Below are positions 1 through 7,053 of a stretch of DNA of 18,850 nt, piece after piece. The notes below the pieces were generated by a model. The model ran no database searches. It saw nothing but the letters and a program-made list of their open reading frames with translations, and was not told where the DNA came from. The translations under genes and the position numbers were made by a program. The first letter of the stretch is position 1. The number at the start of each line of letters is the position of its first letter. The DNA lies in contig DEHT01000071.1 of assembly GCA_002352045.1 (NCBI GenBank), positions 92,822 to 111,671 on the forward strand, in the 5' to 3' direction. This stretch comes from Chitinophagaceae bacterium UBA2793. Its GTDB lineage: Bacteria; Bacteroidota; Bacteroidia; Chitinophagales; Chitinophagaceae.

Positions 1-22
1 CAACAAGAGCAGCTTTGCCCAT
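1..22 (-). CDS. 5' end of a gene leaving the window (partial)
   Basis: An ATG on the minus strand at 22-20 opens a frame reading MGKAALV to the window edge. It is preceded by a run of A residues, as at many starts in this window. Seven residues are too few to identify a family. A Lys-x-Ala-Leu-Val start is common at the first beta strand of Rossmann-fold dehydrogenases of the SDR type, but this is only a guess. The gene would be read in the same direction as the desaturase at 106-1140. Confidence 0.35.
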
Positions 23-105
23 TTTTTTTTATCTTATAAATACTGAGAAAAATAAAAAATATAGTAATAGCACTATCGTAAAACTACTTGTTTAAATGTT
101 GTGCG

Positions 106-1140
106 TTAATGGTCAAAGCCATTTGAAGGCTGGTTTATATACTTTTTAAAAAAATCTTTTTTGTTATCCTTGTACGAAACTACCAGTCCAAGTTTGTAAA
201 GGCATATTATATAAATCCATGCCAGGTCAAGCTGGTAGGGAAGAAAGCCTGCTCTTGCACTTGCCGGATATAAATGATGATTATTGTGCCATTCGCCGGC
301 AAAATATCCGGGGCGTAATTGGTTTATCGAAAGATTTCTGCGATCAAAGTCTATACCATCCACATGTTTTTCTTGCCCCTTGCCATGACCGGTGTAATTA
401 AATGCTCTTACTAAAACAAACCAAAAAAGTGCAGCACTAAAAAAGGTACAAGCCAAAGCATGGCCCCCTAAAAAATAAAATGCTGCATACCAAAATGCCC
501 AATTACCCAGCCAAAGTGCAATGGTATAGGCAGGAGTTGCCACCGAACCCCACACCTGGTAAGCTTTATAGCTATTAATTTGAATACCGGTATGTTTTAA
601 AAAGCCGGCCACCCTGTTGTAATCTTCCTCGCTTAAATTTTTTGCAATGGATTGGTGATTCACATCGGACAACATGCAATACATTAAACCACCCATGGGA
701 TTATATGGGTCGCCCGGTTTATCTGATTTTGCATGATGCACATGATGCGACACTACATATACTTCTTCCGGAAACGTTTTAATGGTTAAGTTCTGCGTAA
801 TAAATCTAATAATTGGATGCCTGAATTGATAAGCACTATGGGTGCAAAACCTATGGAACCATATAGTACCATGTGTGCCCATAACAAACATGGCATAAAT
901 TGCAAAAGCAATCACTAAAGGAATTGAAATGTATTTAAATAAAAAAAATATAAAAAAGGGCAGCATAGCAATAGCCATAAACCAGGTAATAAAAGGTATC
1001 CAGTTCTTTTTTGTTTTAAAAATATTGGTATTGCTGAAAGCTTCTTTATATAGGGTAAGCAAGGATGGTTTTATTAAATCACCTTTTTCATTGGCCCAGC
1101 CGTACGATGGCTCTTGAAGTATTCTGTCAATAAATCCCAT
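106..1140 (-). CDS. Membrane fatty acid desaturase (acyl-CoA desaturase type)
   Basis: This is a di-iron integral membrane desaturase of 344 aa, expected to insert a double bond into acyl chains in the inner membrane. All three histidine boxes are present: HRFCTH at residues 96-101, HHVHH at 132-136 and HNNHH at 285-289. Hydrophobic stretches lie at about 50-90 and 200-250. This is the usual layout of the delta-9 acyl-CoA desaturase family. The frame can be extended to a TTG at 1206, but the ATG at 1140-1138 gives the natural N-terminus MGFIDRILQ and is preferred. No clear promoter box was found upstream; an inverted repeat lies at 1186-1204. Substrate and regiospecificity cannot be read from the sequence. 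The family call is firm. Confidence 0.9.
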   Translation of the reverse strand: MGFIDRILQEPSYGWANEKGDLIKPSLLTLYKEAFSNTNIFKTKKNWIPFITWFMAIAMLPFFIFFLFKYISIPLVIAFAIYAMFVMGTHGTIWFHRFCTHSAYQFRHPIIRFITQNLTIKTFPEEVYVVSHHVHHAKSDKPGDPYNPMGGLMYCMLSDVNHQSIAKNLSEEDYNRVAGFLKHTGIQINSYKAYQVWGSVATPAYTIALWLGNWAFWYAAFYFLGGHALACTFFSAALFWFVLVRAFNYTGHGKGQEKHVDGIDFDRRNLSINQLRPGYFAGEWHNNHHLYPASARAGFLPYQLDLAWIYIICLYKLGLVVSYKDNKKDFFKKYINQPSNGFDH

Positions 1141-1185
1141 GCTTTTTGCTTGTTTAGATTGGTGGAAGATAGTAACGTATTTTGA

Positions 1186-1204
1186 GAAACAACAGTTTTG
1201 TTTC
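1186..1204. repeat. Inverted repeat upstream of the desaturase start
   Basis: GAAACAA at 1186-1192 and TTGTTTC at 1198-1204 form a perfect 7-bp inverted repeat with a 5-base centre, about 46 bases before the desaturase ATG. It could be an operator or a leader hairpin. No regulator is known from this window, and A/T-rich repeats of this size also arise by chance. Confidence 0.3.
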
Positions 1205-1324
1205 AAACTAATTTATTTGAGAATAGCCAAACTGCATAAAATTGGCAGCGTTAAAAGTACGCTATCTCACAATTTCAAAGGGCAAATTCTTAATATTCTA
1301 ACAAAAGGTTACCATCTTATATTC

Positions 1325-1358
1325 AAAAAAAAAACGCCGCAAAACTATTGTTGCGGCG
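1325..1358 (-). terminator. Intrinsic terminator of the BON/SH3 pair
   Basis: On the minus strand, the 8-bp GC-rich stem CGCCGCAA (1335-1342) / TTGCGGCG (1351-1358) with an 8-base loop is followed by ten T residues (1334-1325). It begins about 23 bases after the stop codon of the SH3-domain gene. It is a textbook factor-independent terminator. Confidence 0.9.
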
Positions 1359-1381
1359 CTGTTTTATGTGTTTGTAATGTA

Positions 1382-1804
1382 TTAAGCTTCCGGAGAAAGG
1401 TATTGTGCATAAGCATAACCTTCTTCGCCATCTTCTGTACGAACCAACCACCACTGATCGTTGCTTTGATTAACAAGGGTGATTACTTCGTTTTTAGCAG
1501 CTTTACCCACAATTGGCTGATCGGTTCCCGGGCCTTTGCGAATATTCAGGTTACTGTTTTCGGTAATAACTTTTACTTTGGTTACTGCTGCGTCTATTGC
1601 AACTTTAACATCCAACACTAAATCGCCTGAAAGAAAGTTAGGATCCAGCTTATCGTAGATTGCCCATAACTGATCTTTGGCTGCTCCATTTGGTGCAATA
1701 CCATCTACATACAGTACTCCTTCTTGTTCACGAACCTGTAAATCGCTTACGCCTGCTGCTGCAGCAGCATCGGTTAATTCTTTGTATTTATCTTGTAATG
1801 CCAT
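1382..1804 (-). CDS. BON-like plus bacterial SH3 (SH3b) domain protein
   Basis: A 140-aa protein. Residues 1-70 (helix, then Val-rich strands) resemble the BON-type fold of YgaU-like proteins; this part is inferred from pattern only. Residues 76-137 are an SH3b domain with the characteristic N-L-N-I-R-K-G-P-G-T turn at 85-94 and a closing WW...GYAYAQYL. SH3b domains usually bind cell-wall or peptide ligands. There is no signal peptide or membrane segment, so as it stands the protein should be cytoplasmic, which is unusual for SH3b. It lies 27 bases downstream of the two-BON lipoprotein gene and shares its terminator, so the two are probably co-transcribed and act together, perhaps in envelope stress. 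Exact function unknown. Confidence 0.75.
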   Translation of the reverse strand: MALQDKYKELTDAAAAAGVSDLQVREQEGVLYVDGIAPNGAAKDQLWAIYDKLDPNFLSGDLVLDVKVAIDAAVTKVKVITENSNLNIRKGPGTDQPIVGKAAKNEVITLVNQSNDQWWLVRTEDGEEGYAYAQYLSPEA

Positions 1805-1831
1805 TATAATTTTAATTTTTTGGGTGTGTAA

Positions 1832-2314
1832 TTAGTTAATTTTTAAACCTGCTGCATCTACTTTTTTAGGGCTTAATGCATCTAAAGCTTGTTTAAGTTT
1901 AATCCACTTAGCCTTTTCAATACTACCGGTTAATTTAATTACGCCATCGGCCACCGCTGCTGTTACAGAGGGGTGATCTTTAGTAGCATCTTTTACTGCT
2001 GCTGTTAATGGATCGTCGGCAGTAACAACAACAGGAGCAGGAGGTGCAGGAATGGTAGCATTATTTACTACAGACTTTACGCCTTTAATAGCTTTTACAG
2101 AAGCATCCAATGCAGTTTTAGCGGCATCATCAGCTACTTCGCCACTCAATGTAGCAACACCATCGGTAACCATAACCATTACTCCGGCAGTAGCGGGGTT
2201 TTCTTTTAATGCTTTTTCTACTGCAGCTTTTACATCCGCATCTTTTGGTTTACAACCGGTAAATACCAGGCCGGCAGCAAGAATCAACAACGGTAATACT
2301 TTCAATACTTTCAT
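1832..2314 (-). CDS. Lipoprotein with two BON domains
   Basis: A 160-aa lipoprotein with an N-terminal signal peptide and lipobox LVFTGC, the Cys being the lipidated residue. Two BON-type repeats follow at about residues 25-80 and 95-160, each with an AAV helix and a G-V-A/I-x-L-T/S-G strand. A Pro/Ala/Val linker separates them. BON domains are thought to bind phospholipid and occur in OsmY/DolP-like envelope proteins, so an envelope-maintenance role is likely. The reading frame extends upstream to 2515, into the neighbouring SDR gene. The ATG at 2314-2312 is chosen because it begins exactly at the signal peptide and because a promoter box lies at 2363-2356. It heads a probable two-gene unit with the SH3b gene. 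Confidence 0.85.
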   Translation of the reverse strand: MKVLKVLPLLILAAGLVFTGCKPKDADVKAAVEKALKENPATAGVMVMVTDGVATLSGEVADDAAKTALDASVKAIKGVKSVVNNATIPAPPAPVVVTADDPLTAAVKDATKDHPSVTAAVADGVIKLTGSIEKAKWIKLKQALDALSPKKVDAAGLKIN

Positions 2315-2355
2315 GTGTTTGTCTTTTTTTGTTGAATGAAAAAATAAAATGGATT

Positions 2356-2363
2356 CAAATATA
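2356..2363 (-). promoter_or_regulatory. Promoter -7 box of the BON lipoprotein gene
   Basis: On the minus strand the sequence is TATATTTG, a perfect match to the Bacteroidota -7 consensus TAnnTTTG, about 40 bases before the ATG. No TTG is visible at the -33 position, so the assignment rests on one box. Confidence 0.55.
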
Positions 2364-2402
2364 ATGCCTGCTTTACTAAAATTTATATTTTTTTGTTGCA
2401 AC

Positions 2403-3191
2403 TTAGAGGCATTGTAATCGTCCGCCGTCAATCGGCAAATTAATTCCGGTAATATAGGCTGCTGCAGGAGAGCATAGAAAAGCAACTGCAGCTCCAAATT
2501 CTTCGGGGCGGCCAATGCGACCCACAGGAATTTCTTTTACCAGTTCGGCCATCACTTCTTCTTCTGTTTTGCCGCTATCTTTTACTCTCTTTTCAATTAT
2601 ATATTCTGCTCTCACAGTTTTAGTGAAACCGGGCAACACATTGTTTACCGTAATGCCGGCGGGTGCAAGCTCTGTGGCAAGTGTTTTAGCCCAATTAGCT
2701 ACAGCGGCCCTAACAGTATTGCTTACACCTAAATTGGGCAAGGGCGATTTTACCGAAGTAGAAATAATGTTGATGATTCGTCCCCAGCCGGCTGCACGCA
2801 TACCCGGAACCAATGCCTGCACCAAATGATGATTATTGATAAGATGTGCCTTGAATGTGTTGATAAAAGCATCTTCCGATTCGTCTATCAATTTCCCGCT
2901 TGCCGGCCCGCCGGTATTGTTCACTAAAATTTGTGCGCTGTTGCCTTTTTGAACAAATTTGTTGATTACTTCGTTTACCTGGGCAGTATTGCTGAAATCT
3001 GCCACAAGATAACGGTGTACCTGGCCATCCCCCTTAGGTAAAAAAGCTACGGCAGCTTTTAGTTTTTCTTCGTTGCGGGCAAATAATACAAGATTGGCTC
3101 CCAGTAACGACAGTTCTACAGCACTTGCAAAACCAAGCCCCTGCGTACTTCCACATACAATGGCTGTTTTTCCTTTTAAGTTTAAATCCAT
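2403..3191 (-). CDS. SDR-family oxidoreductase-like protein with degenerate active site
   Basis: A 262-aa protein with the length and layout of classical short-chain dehydrogenases (FabG-like). It has the nucleotide-binding loop GSTQGLG at 14-20, the NNTGG strand motif at 91-95, the NII-S-TS strand at 141-146, and a C-terminal PIDGG. Where the family has the catalytic YxxxK, this sequence has S157 and R161 (GVSNTVRAAV). The catalytic Tyr and Lys are therefore both replaced, while the Ser near 144-146 and the cofactor fold remain. A subgroup of SDR proteins with this substitution is known to me only as 'SDR family oxidoreductase', without an assigned substrate. The gene follows the YkgJ-type gene by 24 bases and is probably co-transcribed with it. 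It may bind NAD(P) without classical catalysis, or use other residues. Confidence 0.85.
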   Translation of the reverse strand: MDLNLKGKTAIVCGSTQGLGFASAVELSLLGANLVLFARNEEKLKAAVAFLPKGDGQVHRYLVADFSNTAQVNEVINKFVQKGNSAQILVNNTGGPASGKLIDESEDAFINTFKAHLINNHHLVQALVPGMRAAGWGRIINIISTSVKSPLPNLGVSNTVRAAVANWAKTLATELAPAGITVNNVLPGFTKTVRAEYIIEKRVKDSGKTEEEVMAELVKEIPVGRIGRPEEFGAAVAFLCSPAAAYITGINLPIDGGRLQCL

Positions 3192-3215
3192 TTTCGGTAT
3201 TTGAATATTTAAAAA

Positions 3216-3686
3216 TTAATGCTTTCTCTTAAATCCCATTTCTTGTTTTAATTTTTCTATCACATTAAATATTATGGGGCACATCCCATAATGAAATAGG
3301 GTGGCAAAAAGCCTGTTGTTAAACCCTGGTTTATCTAAGTTGGGAAATTCACGGCATTCCGTAAAGCGGCTTTCGTATGCCTTACACTTATTTCCTTTTA
3401 AAAAATGGCAGGGAATGCAATTCATAATCATCATGCTATTCCCTTCTTCCACAAACTTTTCTTTAAAGGTCTCTGTGTTCATTTTTAAATGCAAGGCCAT
3501 ACGGTCGGCGTCTGTTTCAGTAACATTAATCATTAATTGCCGGCAACAGGCACCACATTGGGTACAGTCTATTTTTGGGGCAATTTCTTCATTTATTTTT
3601 TGAACCAATACATCTACCTTATTTCCATCTTTGCCCTTTAACCATGCTCTAAAGCTTAGGTTTTCTTCTTCCCGTTCATTAGCCAA
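3216..3686 (-). CDS. YkgJ-family cysteine-cluster protein
   Basis: A 156-aa protein with the hallmark cluster CxxCxxCC (C41, C44, C47, C48), then C90, C93, C101 and C111 and a further C136. This family is predicted to bind zinc or iron; its molecular role is not established. No in-frame ATG precedes the cluster. The first plausible start is the TTG at 3686-3684. Codons upstream of it (back to the TGA at 3743-3741) still read like protein (E-T-N-R-E-R-I-A-L-L), so the true start may be the rare ATT at 3725. A -7 promoter box lies just upstream at 3749-3742. It is likely the first gene of a two-gene operon with the SDR. Confidence 0.8.
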   Translation of the reverse strand: MANEREEENLSFRAWLKGKDGNKVDVLVQKINEEIAPKIDCTQCGACCRQLMINVTETDADRMALHLKMNTETFKEKFVEEGNSMMIMNCIPCHFLKGNKCKAYESRFTECREFPNLDKPGFNNRLFATLFHYGMCPIIFNVIEKLKQEMGFKRKH

Positions 3687-3741
3687 TAATGCAATTCGTT
3701 CTCTATTTGTTTCCGGCTGATAAATAAAAATGAGTTTTCGT

Positions 3742-3749
3742 CAAAGGTA
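3742..3749 (-). promoter_or_regulatory. Promoter -7 box of the YkgJ-SDR operon
   Basis: The minus strand reads TACCTTTG, matching TAnnTTTG. Transcription would start near 3737-3734, leaving 10 to 50 bases before the possible ATT (3725) or TTG (3686) starts. No TTG at -33 is seen. Confidence 0.45.
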
Positions 3750-4123
3750 TTTTATATTCTGTATTATGACTATTTGTTTTAAGTTATTCGAAAATTTTAA
3801 ATTGTGTTAAGTTGTTTATTTTTTTAATGTCTCGGTAAAATTGTTCTAAAATGTTTTGGATATGTAAAGCATAATAAAGCTGCAAACTGCAGGCTACGAA
3901 CAAAGAGCCTTATAGATTGGAGAATCATTTAACAGCTCATGTTTAACAGCAAAAAGTTTACAACTCAAAATATTTAATAACACCTGTGTGTAAAACTCAG
4001 AAACTAAAAATGATAGCATTCTTTATATTCGCACGCTTGATAGCTGCATATGGATGTAAAGTACAAGAGTGCGACGCCAATGAAGCTGAATAAGGAACCC
4101 ATGTTGGGTACATAAAAAATAAT
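3750..4123. other. Intergenic region between the YkgJ operon and parE
   Basis: This divergent spacer holds no convincing gene. It carries short runs with 7-base periodicity at 3877-3897 and 3927-3968 (for example TTTAACAGC repeated at 3928-3936 and 3942-3950, fourteen bases apart), and a weak parE promoter candidate. The remainder is plain A/T-rich sequence. Confidence 0.6.
4024..4031 (+). promoter_or_regulatory. Possible parE promoter -7 box
   Basis: TATATTCG differs from TAnnTTTG at one position and lies 92 bases before the parE ATG. There is no TTG at the expected -33 distance. It is the best candidate seen in the upstream region. Confidence 0.3.
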
Positions 4124-6016
4124 ATGGCAGAAAAAGAAATTATAAATTATACGGAAGACAATATCCGTAGCCTGGAATGGCAGGAGCATATTCGTATTCG
4201 TCCGGGTATGTATATTGGTAAACTCGGCGATGGAAGCAGCGCCGATGATGGCATTTATGTATTGCTCAAAGAAGTGATAGACAACTGTATTGACGAACAT
4301 ACCATGGGCTATGGCAAACATGTAGATGTAAACATTAAAGACAAAACTATTACGGTAAGAGATTATGGCCGTGGAATTCCTTTAGGAAAAGTAGTGGATG
4401 TGGTGAGCAAAATGAATACCGGCGCAAAGTACGATAGCAAGGCTTTTCAAAAAAGTGTTGGCTTAAATGGTGTGGGTACAAAAGCGGTGAATGCATTGAG
4501 CACTTATTTTAAAGTAACGGCTTTTAGAGACGGTAAAGAAAAAACCGCCGAATTCAGTAAAGGCATTTTAGAAAAAGAACACAAGGAAACGGCTACCAAA
4601 GAAGACAATGGAACCGAAGTAACTTTTGTACCCGATAACAGCATTTTTAAAAACTTTCATTTTGTTCAGGAGTATCTCGACAACCAGTTTTGGAACTATT
4701 GTTACCTAAACGCCGGCCTGGTAATGAACCTCAATGGCAAACGCTATGTTAGTAAAAATGGTTTGCTCGATTTGTTGCAACGCAAAACCAACGAAGACGA
4801 AATACGTTACCCCATTATTCATTTAAAGGGAGAGGATATTGAAATTGCGCTCACACATGAAAACAGCTATGGGGAAGAGTATTACAGTTTTGTAAACGGA
4901 CAGTTTACTACTCAGGGCGGAACTCATTTGGCTGCTTTTAGAGAGGGGTATGTAAAAACCATTCGGGAGTTTTTTAAGAAAGATTACGATGCATCTGATA
5001 TTCGTGGCAGCGTGTGTGCTGCCATTGCCGTAAGAGTGCAGGAACCCGTTTTTGAAAGCCAAACAAAAACAAAGTTGGGTTCTTTGAATGTGAGCGAGGG
5101 CGGCGAAAGCATGAAGAACTTTATAGGAAATTTTTTATTGAAAGAGTTGGATAATTTCCTGCATAAAAATCCATCTACAGCCGAGGCTTTAAAAAAACGC
5201 ATTGAACAAAACGAAAGAGAAAGAAAAGAATTGGCAGGCATTAAAAAGTTGGCCAACGAAAGGGCTAAAAAAGCCAACCTGCACAATAAAAAATTAAGAG
5301 ATTGTAAATATCATTACAACGATGAAGCTTCGGGTAAGGACAAAGATTTAATTTCTGAAAAACAAAAAGAATCTACCATATTTATTACTGAAGGCGATAG
5401 TGCCAGCGGCTCTATCACAAAAGCCCGTGATGTAAACACACAGGCGGTTTTTAGCCTTAGAGGCAAACCGTTGAATAGCTTTGGACTAACCAAAAAAATT
5501 GTGTACGAAAACGAAGAGTTTAACCTTTTGCAACATGCATTGAATATTGAAGAAGGCTACGAGGGCCTTCGGTATAATAATATTGTAATTTCAACCGATG
5601 CCGATGTGGATGGTATGCACATACGTTTGCTGTTGATGACTTTCTTTTTGCAATTTTTCCCCGACCTGGTAAAGAATGGCCATGTGCATATTTTGGAAAC
5701 ACCTTTGTTTAGAGTTCGCAATAAACAGGAAACTATTTATTGTTACGATGAAAAGGAAAAGCAGGCTGCAATAAAAAAAATAGGCAGCAAGCCCGAAATT
5801 ACCCGATTTAAAGGCTTGGGTGAAATAAGCCCCGATGAGTTTAAACGCTTTATTGGTGAAGATATGCGCAAGCAACCGGTAATAATGGAACAGGGCGACC
5901 ACATTCAACAATTACTGGAATATTATATGGGCAAAAACACCCCGGCCAGGCAAGATTTTATTATTGACAATTTAAAAGTAGAACTTGATTTAGTGGAAGA
6001 GAGGGAGAATGTATAA
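4124..6016 (+). CDS. parE: DNA topoisomerase IV subunit B
   Basis: The 630-aa ATPase subunit of a type IIA topoisomerase, which with ParC decatenates replicated chromosomes. The GHKL ATPase domain (about 1-220) shows IRPGMYIG at 25-32, catalytic E50 and Mg-binding N54 in KEVIDNCIDE, YGRGIPLG at 81-88 and the glycine loop GLNGVGTKA at 113-121. The transducer domain follows, with QTKTKLG at 313-319. The TOPRIM domain has E423 in TEGDSASGS and the DADVD acidic triad at 492-496, and RFKGLGE at 561-567 closes the core. The length and the near-adjacent ParC-type subunit fit topoisomerase IV rather than gyrase, although ParE and GyrB are close relatives. The ATG is preceded by an A-rich stretch. Its stop codon sits inside the first unit of a heptad repeat array. 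Confidence 0.93.
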   Translation: MAEKEIINYTEDNIRSLEWQEHIRIRPGMYIGKLGDGSSADDGIYVLLKEVIDNCIDEHTMGYGKHVDVNIKDKTITVRDYGRGIPLGKVVDVVSKMNTGAKYDSKAFQKSVGLNGVGTKAVNALSTYFKVTAFRDGKEKTAEFSKGILEKEHKETATKEDNGTEVTFVPDNSIFKNFHFVQEYLDNQFWNYCYLNAGLVMNLNGKRYVSKNGLLDLLQRKTNEDEIRYPIIHLKGEDIEIALTHENSYGEEYYSFVNGQFTTQGGTHLAAFREGYVKTIREFFKKDYDASDIRGSVCAAIAVRVQEPVFESQTKTKLGSLNVSEGGESMKNFIGNFLLKELDNFLHKNPSTAEALKKRIEQNERERKELAGIKKLANERAKKANLHNKKLRDCKYHYNDEASGKDKDLISEKQKESTIFITEGDSASGSITKARDVNTQAVFSLRGKPLNSFGLTKKIVYENEEFNLLQHALNIEEGYEGLRYNNIVISTDADVDGMHIRLLLMTFFLQFFPDLVKNGHVHILETPLFRVRNKQETIYCYDEKEKQAAIKKIGSKPEITRFKGLGEISPDEFKRFIGEDMRKQPVIMEQGDHIQQLLEYYMGKNTPARQDFIIDNLKVELDLVEERENV

Positions 6017-6166
6017 TTGATAATGTATAATGTAAAAGTCAAAAGTCAAAAGTCAAAAGTCAAAAGTCAAAAGTCAAAAAAAATAAAAGAACTTTAAAGC
6101 TACGAACTCCCAACCAGAAACCAGAAATCATCACTCATAACTACTAATTCATAACTCATAATTCAT
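6013..6166. repeat. Mosaic heptanucleotide array between parE and the methyltransferase gene
   Basis: The whole spacer can be cut into 22 consecutive 7-base words in one register. ATAATTG and two ATAATGT occupy 6013-6033, six perfect AAAAGTC copies occupy 6034-6075, and an A-rich transition follows. After that come related words of the type AACTCAT, AATTCAT and AACCAG-like (6111-6166), with AATTCAT and variants repeated. The first word overlaps the parE stop codon and the last ends one base before the next ATG. The perfect AAAAGTC block is certain; the in-phase reading of the diverged flanks is my interpretation. Confidence 0.85.
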
Positions 6167-6167
6167 A

Positions 6168-6956
6168 ATGTACGAGTTTCACACAGATTATAAAAAATAT
6201 TTTGAAATACAGCTTTCCAATGCAAAGCAGTGGGTATTGCCGTTTATTAAAGAAGCAAAGGAGTTTGGCAAGGGCACCAAAGTGCTTGAAATAGGTTGTG
6301 GGCAAGGCTCTTTGTTGAAAGCATTTAGTGCAGAGGGTTGCGTGTGTGTAGGAGTGGAAATGTATGCGCTTTGGCTTGAAAAAGCAAATGAGTGGCTGGC
6401 AGAAGAAATTAAAGAAGGAACAGTACGATTAATTGACAGTAATATTTATCATGTAAATGCCGATAAAGATTTAGGTACCAAATTCGACATCATTGTTTTA
6501 AAAGATGTAATTGAGCATATACACGACCAGGAAAAATTGATAGCATGGATGAAGCATTTTTTAAACCCGGGTGGCGTAATTTTCTTTGGGTTTCCACCCT
6601 GGCAAATGCCGTACGGCGGCCACCAGCAAATGTTGCAGGGATGGTTAGGTAAAACACCCTATTGGCACATGCTGCCCATGCCGGTATTTAAAGCATTGAT
6701 GCGTAAAAGCAATCAATATTCTGATGACCTGGTTGAAATAAAAGAAACCGGTATTTCTATTGAACGATTTGAAAGAATAACAAGGCGAACCGGGTATGAA
6801 ATTGTAAAACAAAAACACTGGATGGTAAATCCTGTGTACGAGTATAAGTTTGGCTGGAAACCCCGTGTACAACTGGGATTAATAAAAGCCATTCCATTTT
6901 TCAGGAACTTTTTTACCACAGCAGTTTATTATATCATAAGGCCAAAGGAGGAATAA
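6168..6956 (+). CDS. Class I SAM-dependent methyltransferase
   Basis: A 262-aa protein with a Rossmann-type methyltransferase core: motif I VLEIGCGQGS at 39-48, an acidic residue ending strand 2 (E64, in VGVEM), DVIEHI at 113-118 and LNPGG at 132-136. These place it with the Methyltransf_11/23-like group. The C-terminal third (about 170-262) is basic and aromatic and shows no motif I know, so the substrate is unknown. No transmembrane segment is clear. The start codon follows directly on the heptad array, with no ribosome binding site. It is followed after 97 bases by the DUF1835 gene and lies between parE and parC. A role connected to topoisomerase IV is not indicated by the sequence. Confidence 0.85.
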   Translation: MYEFHTDYKKYFEIQLSNAKQWVLPFIKEAKEFGKGTKVLEIGCGQGSLLKAFSAEGCVCVGVEMYALWLEKANEWLAEEIKEGTVRLIDSNIYHVNADKDLGTKFDIIVLKDVIEHIHDQEKLIAWMKHFLNPGGVIFFGFPPWQMPYGGHQQMLQGWLGKTPYWHMLPMPVFKALMRKSNQYSDDLVEIKETGISIERFERITRRTGYEIVKQKHWMVNPVYEYKFGWKPRVQLGLIKAIPFFRNFFTTAVYYIIRPKEE

Positions 6957-7004
6957 GGTTTTTATTTTGTGTTTTTCAATACTTATCTTAATTTTTTTAC
7001 TTTT

Positions 7005-7012
7005 TACTTTTG
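7005..7012 (+). promoter_or_regulatory. Promoter -7 box of the DUF1835 gene, inside a T-rich heptad block
   Basis: TACTTTTG matches TAnnTTTG and lies 41 bases before the ATG at 7054. The surrounding T-rich words TTTTTAC (6994-7000 and 7001-7007), TTTTGCC and TTTTTAA are in 7-base phase up to about 7028. No TTG at -33 spacing. Confidence 0.45.
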
Positions 7013-7053
7013 CCTTTTTAATTTCTACCACAAAAAATAACATACCAAATAAA

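Noticed and set aside
2315..2515. N-terminal extension of the BON lipoprotein
   Set aside because: It overlaps the SDR gene, contains the BON promoter box, and precedes a perfect signal peptide start at 2314.
4010..4093. 27-codon open frame upstream of parE (M-I-A-F-F-I-F-A-R...)
   Set aside because: It overlaps the candidate parE promoter, has no recognisable signal or composition, and is of a length expected by chance.
6034..6075. AAAAGTC repeats as a CRISPR array
   Set aside because: The units are 7 bases long and contiguous, with no spacers and no cas genes nearby.
6967..7053. Hydrophobic N-terminal extension of the DUF1835 protein from a TTG
   Set aside because: The sequence is a T-rich promoter/heptad region whose translation is hydrophobic by composition; the domain starts at the ATG at 7054.
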